A DNA stretch of 64,000 nucleotides from Rhinopomastus cyanomelas (Eukaryota; Chordata; Aves; Bucerotiformes; Rhinopomastidae), in contig VXBP01008680.1 of assembly GCA_013400115.1 (NCBI GenBank), forward strand, positions 1 through 64,000, read 5' to 3'. A program made the translations under genes and the position numbers. This document shows, piece after piece, positions 51,601 to 61,300 of this stretch. The notes beneath the pieces are model-generated. The model saw only the letters and a program-made list of their open reading frames with translations. It was not told the DNA's origin and made no database searches. The first letter of the stretch is position 1, and every line of letters starts with the position of its first letter.

Positions 51601-54600
51601 TCCTTCTGGTGTTGCTGAAATTCTTGCTGAAATTCTTACTAAAAACACTGAAAGTATCTGAAACATACACATCTTTCAAGGGACTGGATGAAATCCAATC
51701 ACTTATTGTTCTACTAATGTAGCCAACATTCAATCTAACATTACAAACTGAATTTTCATAAAACAATACATCTATTTAGAACAAAACAAAAACTTAAAGG
51801 CACTTGTTTTTCCACCTGAACTCAAAGCCCAAACAAAAAGCTTACAGCAAGTTCTGCTAAGCCAGGTGGCAGCACGCATTTGCAGCAGCCCAAGTCTCCC
51901 GTAGTGCAATCCAGAATCCTTGTCATGCCATCATTCAAGATCTGCCAAATTTGATAATGTTCTCTGTGTGTCTGGAGGGACATCACCCACTTGGGGAAAC
52001 GAATGTGATTTGTTGTCATGACAGCTATCAAAATTCAGCCCGAGAACGTATCGCGCAGCCACATGCCTCCTTCTGCATCCAAAAGGCTGAAAAACATTCC
52101 CTCGTCATTATTCAAAACACCATTAGGACATCAACTCTTGGGACAGAGTAGCTCAGGGCCGCACTGGGAGCCAAGTCTGACACACAAGGGATGTGGGAGA
52201 AAACAAGGGTGATGAATACACTGGTATTGTAAGAACAGGAAGGAAAAATCTAGTGAAGGTGTTCTTATTGCATTAAAACCATAAGGTCAATCCAATCGAT
52301 GCTTGGGACTCCTCTCCTCCAGTATCAGTGCCAGGTTTTGCTTAACAGTAAGCTTAATTTATTGCTGTTCCTTAAAATGTTTTATTAGTCCAGAAAGCCC
52401 TGAAGAAAGCCAGAGCAATACACCCTGCTCATGAACAGCTTCTTTTTACTACAGAATCAGATAACATACAGAAAGCATTACTTCAGAAAGCCCTAACTTG
52501 ACAAGGGCAAGTTTGAAAATCCCAATACATTCAATTTATAGTTTCTGTGTTTAAGGAACACCCACCACTCCTTTCTAAATATTTTCTCCCTGCAAGGATC
52601 TATTCACATGTTGAACGAAAGGTTCTAAAGCAGTTCAATTACTTCTCTAAAATAATACAAATATGGACAACTATATTAAACTATATTGCTAAATTAGAAA
52701 AGAAACCGACTATTTTTAAAAAGTTTACATTTCTTTTCTTAAAAAGCATATTTTTGTTGTAACACTGTACTGCTAGCAGAACCCAGAATCTCACCCTAGC
52801 ATGAGTAGAAAGCACCTGCTTCTGCTAACCCTCTTCTAGTTCTCCGGTTAGGTCTGATAGCTTCTCTACATTTGCATGGAGCTGAACCAGTGTAACCTGT
52901 AGGGAAAAACAGCCAAGAGACAGAACAAAGCTAAAAGCAGCTTCTCATACCGTAAGAGGATGTGACCTAGTTCATTGATCTAAGAAGAATGTCTGCAGCC
53001 TCTAGCCTCTCACTAAACTTCAGTACCTGCTTTCACACCTCTGACATTTCTCCTTATTAAGGCCCCAAAAAAATACACTGATCATTTCTAAAACTCCAAA
53101 ATTTTAAACGACTCAGAAGGCTAATTGCTGCTACTTTGTCAGAAAGGCAGAAATCTGAAGACATCTTCATTTTTTTTTTTTGGTTATTGAAACATTCTGG
53201 CTAGCTAGTTCAGCCCTGAGACAGCAATTGCTATCCACATCACTTCTAAGGGCCATGCATTAGACACCTGCTGAAGAGCCAGAGGAAAAAAGCTCCCTAC
53301 CTTTCAGAACAACACAACCTGCTGAAACACAACAGTAATGAGTTACCATCTAGCTGTTTTATCATATTTTTTAATTAAAAATCCTCTTGAAAGCAAAGTT
53401 TATATTTCATTTGATTGGAAAAAATTAAAAGGTTGCCTGAGAAGGTTACTACCTAATTGTGTTAGTATACTAAATACACCACTTTGTCTAATAAGGTTTC
53501 AGCTCTGCTCTCTCTCTGCGGTACATCTCACTACCTCTTTTAGCATTTATTTCTACAACTGTGTGCACTCTGCATAGTAACACAGAAGAGTTAAGGAAAA
53601 CTGGATTGACTTTCTTCAGCCTAGATTAAAAGGATACCTGCACTGCATTTTATTTTGCATCTGTATTCTGTCACGACTGCAAGAGAAAATAATGTTTTTG
53701 AGAATTCAGGTATCTACCAAGAGTCCAGCACGTTCACACCCACCATCTGCTCCACAAAATAATCAATGAGTTACATGTCAGCATATTATCACTCGTTAAT
53801 GAGATGAGGACCAAAACCAATACAACTAAGCTACAGAGGGAAAAAGCCTCTAAGCTACAAAGCTTGTTTCCACAATTTTGGACAAATACGGGCTATACCA
53901 GCATGCCCGATCTTTCACGCTAACAGATGTTTCTCTTAGCGTATTTCTAAAACTTTACTGACATCAGGTTATTTGGCATAGCTGCAGTAGCTTAAAATGT
54001 AATGGGCTGCTATTCTGTAAGCAAGATTTATTACTCTGCATCTGAATTCTGTATCAAATTCTCTATTAAAACTTAAAAAAAAACACACTGTCAGGCCACC
54101 TCCCAGCACACAAAGTTATCTGTGCTGGGTTTAAAATATAAACTCACTTCATTAACAGTGAGAAATAAATTCATTTGCTGTGTCACATATACTTAATGGA
54201 ATATAAACCAATGTATTTCATATTTCAACGCACTTCCAATTCACTCATTTCACTAGCATTTATGAAACAATTAAGAATGCTTACAATGGGGAAACATACT
54301 ACTCCAAGTAAAGAAACAACAACATTACTTTACCCACCACTGAACAGAGCAATGGCTTAATTAGGCAGAACACCAACACCTACATTGTTATGAGAAAACT
54401 AATGGGCGTAATTGAATCTGCAAGAAAAATTCCAATTGAAGCACCTGAAACAGAATAAGCTTAGGATTCCTGTGCCAGCATTCATAAATATGAATAGCAA
54501 AATAAGCAGAAAAGTCATTTTTCTAAAGGTGTAAGTCACTAGGATACCACACAGAACATTTTTCAGAAGACCAGGCAAGGGTGCATGGGTTAAACGAATA

Positions 54601-56859
54601 GGACAGGCCTCACTTCTGCACTTTAAGGGAAGAAACAACACCATTTCCCACACTACAAACACCACCCAGGCTCTCTCTGAAAGTCTTCCACTCCAGGAAC
54701 TAATAAGGATTCCTGATTTTCCCTCAGTGGAAGCAATCATTCTGCAACATTTCTATATACCTATTAAATACAAGGAAAAAGTGTATTTCCTTTACGTTTG
54801 TTATCTCAGGTGGAATAGAAAGCAACTTCCCTGCAAAGTGGATCATCTCCCTGCCTCTTCACCATGCCAGCTGACCTACTTCAGAGGAGCAGGATGCCCA
54901 GTGACGAGCTCCCAGCACCTCACCCTGGGGTCTGACTACACTAAGCGAAGTATGGTAGCGGCTCATTTCACAGACAGCTTTCAGCTATCTAAAAACTCAC
55001 CTTTAATAATTCTCCACGAGTAATCCCTCTTCCTCAAAACAAAGGGCAGGGAACGTGGGGGAATAGCCGCAGCTAAGAAAGCATCGCTCCTCAATGCAAA
55101 CAGGAAATATTTTCGAGACCATACGCTTTGGATTCAAAAATTTTATTTTAAACCTTCAGAAAGTAAATTGATACAGTACCTGCTTCCATGAGCCTGGAAA
55201 CAGCTTTTATGCTTTAGAAGCATGAAAAACACAGACACTCCAGGTAGCACTGCTACTGCTCAAGACCATGACCAGCAAACAAAGCTATCTGAGCATCCCT
55301 TTTTGAGTTGCTACTGTTACAATTCCCACCAAGGAAAGCCATGAGTGCTGCACAGCAGTAACAGGTCAACAGCAAAACAAGGTACGAAAAAACAATGGCT
55401 CGAAAAGAAGCAGATGCTGCTGACCTTGTCCTTCCTCTTTTGCTGACAAAAGACATGAGGTGACACATAAGAGACCAAATACCTTTCCTTACACTCCCAA
55501 ACAGCTAGCCAGGAAAGTATAGAAAAAAAGGAAAGGGCGACAAGTTCCCTTTCCAGCACAGCAATACGCCAAACACCAAAGTTTTGAGTGTATTCTATTT
55601 TCAGTAGCAAGGACACAATAAAAAGGACTATCCAGACAATCAAAGACTAACTCTGCTGTCAGTTTTGGAAAAACAGAAAAAAAGAGCTTTTGCATGTCAC
55701 TATATCACAACCACCTGAAATGTCATCTGGCAGAAGGCCAGTACAACAGCTAATGTTTCAATGACAGAATAATGGCAATGAGAGCTAACATCATAATGAG
55801 TGTGTATCTGTTCCATGGCCTACATAAAAGTATTTGCTAATTACAATCTCTATCTTTGTGGTACAGGTCCCTTCTACCTCCACATTTATTGACTATTGCC
55901 AAAAGTGACATCTTCTGTCAAAGTCTCAAGAAGCAATTCAGTTACCAAGACAAAGTGATCCGCTTAACTGCTTAAACTGACTTGGGCCAGACAGGGGATT
56001 TCAATTTCCAGAGTCATGAAATCAGTATTCCCAAGAAGCAATACTATCTGACTTCAGAAGTTAAAATTCTGAAAAATAAGAAAACAGTACCATTAACATC
56101 ATCTACATCATGCTCACTGCTTCGTTTTCCTAAAAAGCAGTGGCAAAACAAATACTGCCAAACAGAAATTCTTCACAAGCTCCTACCCAGTGCATGCTTT
56201 CAAATTCCTCCATATTAAGTTACCAGACCTAACTCCTGATGATACAAACTGCGCATGGTTAGGCCATGAAAATGTGTTTTTACAAAGGCCACTACTGCAT
56301 TTCATGAAAGAAAAGTCTAATTCTCCTACGCTGAGTTGCTACAACAGTAGCGGTACGTTCCTCAGGAACAAATATTGCCTCACAGCAAGGGGAAGAAAGA
56401 GTTCGGCTATGGAACGCTTTAAATTCCTGCCAAGGTTCAGCCAGCATTCGAGTTTTAAAGTAACATGACAGTTCCGAGTTAAATGCTGAATGGAATTCAC
56501 GCAGTAACCCTGACACATGCAGAGGGACACATGAACTATGAAAAAAACCCAAACGTGGAAGATGTGAAGGAAGGAATCAGAGAGGAGAGCTGCTCACAAT
56601 TGGCCACTCGCAGATCAGACCTGAACTACAAACCCGAATCCAGATCTGACAACTTTATATGTGCAGCGGGACACGGTGCCCGCTCTGCCAGGGAGCGGTG
56701 TCTGTTACCGTGGGCACATTCTTAACTAAAAACAGGATTAAAAGACCTATAAACTTCGGCGGTTTTCCTCTCCTAACACTCAGAGCTGTGCTCTACCTAA
56801 CAGCCAGCACACAAGGCACAATTTTACCTCGTTTATTCTGTTTTAAGTCCTTTACCTAC
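48603..56859 (-). other. NCK2 intron 1, promoter-proximal 8.3-kb segment; no gene seen
   Basis: AT-rich intron that rises in GC towards the CpG island. It holds a perfect 9-bp inverted repeat (48887-48909), a 9-base C tract (51541-51549), and T/A tracts (50784-50795, 53170). A donor-like AAG/GTGAGT on the minus strand at 55000-54995 and GAG/GTAAAA at 56827-56821 could belong to alternative 5' exons but have no other support. No recognised coding frame. Confidence 0.55.
48887..48909. repeat. Perfect 9-bp inverted repeat (hairpin)
   Basis: TCATGATTC and GAATCATGA flank a five-base CCCAT loop. It is too small for a microRNA precursor and has no terminator context. Probably chance. Confidence 0.6.
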
Positions 56860-57318
56860 ATTGCCATCGACTGGCGGGCACACTGCACCGCGCCCCGCCG
56901 GCAAACCCCCGCCCTCAGCGCCCATAAAAAAGTCGGCAACGGAAAGAAAGAAGTAAGAGCCCGGTGTAACCGATCGACCGACAGGGAAACTTTCCGGTAG
57001 CGCCGAACCCGCCCGCCCCGCCGCCAACACGGTCCGTTCCGCCGCCTTCATCCGCCTCAGTGTGCAGGGCGGGGGGCTGTCCTGGTGCCCCCCGGCAGAT
57101 CGGCGGGTGGCACAAAACGGCGGCTGCAGCAACCCGAGAGGATGAGGAGCCGCCCCCGACCCCCCTTCTTCGCGGCTGGACGTGGCACACAAGCACGCAC
57201 ACCCCCTCCTCCTGTCCGGTCCGCCGCACCCCCACCGGGCAGGCACCAGGACATGCAACCCCAACCCTGGGGCGGTGACGGTGCCTCGGCCGCCCAGGTG
57301 ACACCCGCCCCTCCCCCC

Positions 57319-57735
57319 NNNNNNNNNNNNNNNNNNNNNNNNNNNNNNNNNNNNNNNNNNNNNNNNNNNNNNNNNNNNNNNNNNNNNNNNNNNNNNNNNN
57401 NNNNNNNNNNNNNNNNNNNNNNNNNNNNNNNNNNNNNNNNNNNNNNNNNNNNNNNNNNNNNNNNNNNNNNNNNNNNNNNNNNNNNNNNNNNNNNNNNNNN
57501 NNNNNNNNNNNNNNNNNNNNNNNNNNNNNNNNNNNNNNNNNNNNNNNNNNNNNNNNNNNNNNNNNNNNNNNNNNNNNNNNNNNNNNNNNNNNNNNNNNNN
57601 NNNNNNNNNNNNNNNNNNNNNNNNNNNNNNNNNNNNNNNNNNNNNNNNNNNNNNNNNNNNNNNNNNNNNNNNNNNNNNNNNNNNNNNNNNNNNNNNNNNN
57701 NNNNNNNNNNNNNNNNNNNNNNNNNNNNNNNNNNN
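57319..57735. other. Assembly gap, 417 N
   Basis: A run of N in the middle of the CpG island. The left flank ends in CCCGCCCCTCCCCCC and the right flank begins AGCCCCCGCCCCCGCCC, so the missing piece is probably extremely GC-rich DNA that dropped out of sequencing. The true size may differ from 417. It may contain the NCK2 start site or first exon. Confidence 0.98.
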
Positions 57736-57737
57736 AG

Positions 57738-57757
57738 CCCCCGCCCCCGCCCTGCCC
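57738..57757 (-). other. Potential G-quadruplex, minus strand
   Basis: Four C runs on the + strand (5, 5, 3 and 3 bases) with one- or two-base loops give a G-quadruplex on the minus strand, directly at the right edge of the gap. Three CTGCCG units follow at about 57761-57778. Confidence 0.7.
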
Positions 57758-57864
57758 TTCCTGCCGCTGCCGCTGCCGGGATCGCGCGGGAGGAGCTCTA
57801 TGGGCTACCCCCGCCCCGGGCGGCTGCTTCCCCTCAGCGGAGCTGGAGCGCCGGGTCGGAACGA

Positions 57865-57890
57865 GGGCGGGGAAAGGGGCAAGGGGAGGG
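57865..57890 (+). other. Potential G-quadruplex, plus strand
   Basis: Five runs of three or more G (GGG, GGGG, GGGG, GGGG, GGG) separated by loops of one to three bases, a canonical quadruplex pattern. For a minus-strand NCK2 transcript this is the template strand. Confidence 0.75.
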
Positions 57891-58154
57891 TCTTGTCTAG
57901 CGGGAGCGCCCCGACACCTCCCACCACCGCCCGCCCCCGGCGAAGCTCCCCCGCGAGCAGTGGCAGCGCCAAGGGGAAAGTGCTAGCGAGCGCTTAAAGA
58001 AATGGGGCTGGGGTGTGGCGTCCGTGGTCGGGAGAGGAGCACCGGGGCAGGGATTCGCCCCGAAGTGGGCACGGGACGCGCCAGGCCGGGCTGGGGGCTG
58101 GAGCTGGCGCCGCCAGGGAACTTGAGCCCCGGTACCGGGGCGCCTCTGCCGCCC

Positions 58155-58159
58155 ATTGG
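58155..58159 (-). promoter_or_regulatory. CCAAT box (NF-Y type), minus strand
   Basis: GCCAATGGGC on the minus strand fits an NF-Y site. Its orientation and its place downstream of the CRE on that strand favour a minus-strand promoter such as NCK2, though CCAAT boxes work in both orientations. Confidence 0.6.
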
Positions 58160-58169
58160 CCGCAGGCCG

Positions 58170-58177
58170 TGACGTCA
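58170..58177. promoter_or_regulatory. Perfect cAMP response element (TGACGTCA)
   Basis: A full palindromic CRE in the CpG island, 10 bases from an inverted CCAAT box and 5 bases from a GC box. CREB/ATF factors bind this motif in CpG-island promoters, usually near the start site. That CREB/ATF acts on NCK2 here is inference. Confidence 0.75.
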
Positions 58178-58182
58178 CATCG

Positions 58183-58188
58183 GGGCGG
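58183..58188 (+). promoter_or_regulatory. GC box (Sp1 type)
   Basis: GGGCGG five bases from the CRE. Many other GC-box-like sequences fill the island, so this one matters only for its clustering with the CRE and CCAAT box. Confidence 0.5.
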
Positions 58189-58300
58189 CTGTGGCTCCCG
58201 CCTTGCAGCGTGACCGGACCGGGGTTTTCCTGCTCCGCACCGGCCTCGGCCTCTTCCCGCCTCCCCGCTCATTTTTCCGCCCCAGGGCAAAGCACCGGCC

Positions 58301-61300
58301 CCAGTGTGCCGCTGTTTAACCGGGTCGTGTGGTGATTTGTGTGTGGCGGCTCGGAACGTCCCCTGCTCAGGTGTCGCTCTTTCAGGAGCGGCCGTCGGGC
58401 ACGGAGCCATCCCACAGCCATCCGTTTTCTTCCAGAACGAGAGCCCCGTCTCTAATGCGGAGCTGACCCGGGACACCCTCTTTTTCCACGCCTCCGTTGG
58501 TGGAAGAGGTGCGCTCCACACGAAGGGTTGGAGTTGGCGGAGACAGAGCCCCCTGAGTGGGGCTTAGCTCCGTCCCTGGTGCCTTCCCCGGGACACAGAC
58601 CTTCACGGGGGCTGAGTGCCCCTGCACCGAGCGGGGAATGCAGAGATCGACCCACTGGAGTAACCCAGGGAGTTCAGAGGAAAAAGCTCCCTGAAGGGTT
58701 TTACAGCCATTAACCCTTACCAACATGGCGGCTTTCGAAGGAGCGGGCTGGCTCAGCCTCTCCTCAGGACACAACAGTACTTGTAACAAAAAGTCATCGA
58801 CCTTGCTGCTGTATTTGCTCGGACCTGGCTAAAACTAGCAGGGACAACTTCAGACAAAGATGTCCAACTCTTTAAACACGACGAAGAATTGCACCTTCAG
58901 ACGTCTTCTTGTTCTCCTACTTGAAATCGTCCACCTATCCTCCAATAAGTCTCTCTTTCCCCTTGTTAACTTACAGTAATTCTCGCAGCATTTCACTGAT
59001 GGTCTGGGAAGCCCAAAGCACCTTTCCAGTGCCTGTGAGATAAACCTGAAAGGAAAGCGCAGCCAATCTGTTCTTCCAATAAAGACTTGTGGCCCTTGGA
59101 GAGGAGGAGAAAGCCCCTCTCCAGGACTGTGCGCATTTGGCGGTGATTCAGAGAGGTGCTAATCCTTTTGAAACCATAATCTTGCCGTGCTTTTCCAGAA
59201 AATATTTGGGGTCCCTTCTGCTTCACCTCCAGTCAGGCCTCACTCCACCTTGCAGAGGCTTAGGCTGAATTTAAATGTGATTGATCATTTAAGGACTTAA
59301 CAGATTCAAGTCTCTGTTGTTCCTGGAACAAAATGCACTGTGGGAGCAATAAAGGAAAGGAGAATTATCCCTGCTGTCCTTTGCATTTGTGAAACAGTTA
59401 GTTCTCAATCTCAGTTTTGTATCTTTTTATCACACACACCATCCTACAGAAACCTTCCACTTCGTTGTTTTCGCTACAGGACCACCGAGCTGAGGATGTG
59501 CAAGGAAAATGACATAACCCCACAAGGCTTCCTGGCAAAGTTAGACCACCAAAACTGTTTGGTCCTGTAAGATGCTGAGTGAGCAGTGGATCTCAAAGCT
59601 TTCCAGGCATCTGAAAGAAAAAAAAAAAAGATGAGGCATACCTAGCTTTAGCAGATTAATGCTAATGGGATTTGCGGAAGAAGAATGTTTTAGGGAAGGA
59701 TTTGGATGAATACATTGTCTTCGGGCACAGGACTAATTTAAGGACTCTGAAGCATACTGTTGTTAAATATATTTAATTACATTAAGGAACAATCCATTAA
59801 AGCTGGTTTCTCCAAACTGTGGCTCATGATGAACAGAAAACTCTCTAGAAAGGATTCACAGAGGTATGCTGAAGGGTGTTTTAACTGTCTGTCTGCTGAA
59901 CAGATCTTATGTTTCACTGGCAAGAAAGACCAGGATGTTGCCCTGAGTAGTATTTCAAAGTGTTGAGCCTGCTGAAATATTAATGTGTGCTTTTTTGAAA
60001 TGTCATAATTAGCCGTTATCTCTGCAACAACTGTTACGAAGAAGAGCTGGCTGCTTGTGATTTGAGAGTTACATTCTAAATATGAGAAGATGATCAGTTT
60101 GAGGGAATCCACACGGGAGTGAAAGCAGTGCATGATGTGGTGGGCACGCTGTTTTGTATAAAGAAAGTAAATATGCAAAGCATACACTTTTGCGTATGCA
60201 TGAGAGCAGTGCAGCCCTTAGAAAAAATATACACAGGAGAGAAAAGTGTGAATATTTCTCCCGGCCTAAGGCTCTAACTATAGTAAAAATAAAAGAAAAA
60301 AAAAAAGGGCTAAGGTATAGAAAGACACCTCTTCATCACTGGCAAAGAGACAGCTTGCTTCATGCTGCTGCTTTGAACAGGGCTACATGCAAGCAACAGA
60401 CCCAGGGGTTGTATGATGGACTTACTTTGCACTTAGGAAGTCAGTTCACCTAGTCATTTGTATCCTGCAGAGGAAGCTAAAAAATTTTGTCTTTTGGCTT
60501 GTATTTATTTTTCTTCACTTTCTTTTTTTATGACTACTAGTTTTCTGTCCTCTGCAATGCTGCCTTTGCTTTACCATCTGCCCAGACACAGCAGAGTGGT
60601 AGCTTCCTGAGGGTAACTGCTAACGTGACCTCTGTGACACAACCCAAGCACACAGATCCAAACCATGTTAATGTATTTACACCCTGTTGTGGCGAGGAAA
60701 CAACTGCCACTGCCACTTCCCTGGTGGGACATCCTCCACCTTCTGCACAAATACCTGATCCTTTTTCCAGGGCCTTCGGGTTTTCTCACCAGCTGTTCTA
60801 TCTAAAGGACAAGCTAATACCCACTCCCATAAGCCACTGGGAGACATTTTAGTGGGCATGTGAGAAGGAGGGACTGGAAAATTGATTAAAAATCTGGAAA
60901 ATGGTGTTGTCTATTTCCAAGGTGGACAGCAAAGGTGTTTGATCTCTATGTTAGTCTGTTGGGGAGTAAATTCACCTAAATGTAAACTAACCTATCTTAA
61001 AAATTGCTCCTTCTGCTTTTCAAACCTGCCTTTTAAAGGCATTGATGTTGTAGTAAACCCCATTTGGATGTGTGGGGTTGTAATACTGTGTCACTAACAG
61101 AGACTGAACAAACACTGAGTACTCTGGGGGAAAAAAGGCTGATGTTTAATTTTCTCTAATTCGAAAAAAAATTTCATTTTAATAACACATTTCAGAAGAC
61201 TTCCCATTTTATTATTCAATTAATGTTATAATGCTGAAAGCAACGTCAGTGTCTTTTCTGTCCTTCAGATAAAAAAATCTTCTAAAGGTTTTACCTCGCC

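Larger units (their letters stand above)
56860..58300 (-). promoter_or_regulatory. NCK2: CpG island, probable NCK2 promoter and non-coding exon 1
   Basis: From about 56.86 kb the sequence changes sharply from AT-rich intron to GC-rich DNA dense in CpG, and it fades after about 58.3 kb. A 417-base gap interrupts it. It is the only CpG island in the window and lies upstream of the NCK2 exon in its direction, whose acceptor shows that a non-coding exon exists further right. On the minus strand the order GC box, CRE, CCAAT (58188 to 58155) is a credible core, which would put the start some tens of bases left of 58150. The exact start and exon 1 donor cannot be assigned, as they may fall in the gap. 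Candidate minus-strand donors left of the gap are at 56827 and 56855. A divergent transcript to the right is possible. Long open frames here are a GC-rich artefact. Confidence 0.75.

Noticed and set aside
57085..57900. Plus-strand frame of 271 codons
   Set aside because: More than half of it is the N gap, so the open frame is artificial.
57994..58521. Open frame of 175 codons on the minus strand in the CpG island
   Set aside because: GC-rich DNA rarely contains stop codons; the translation is low-complexity Pro/Ala/Arg/Ser without any domain, and overlapping frames of similar length occur on the other strand.
58382..58789. Minus-strand frame of 135 codons at the island edge
   Set aside because: No recognisable domain, no start or splice context, and composition typical of a CpG-island shadow frame.
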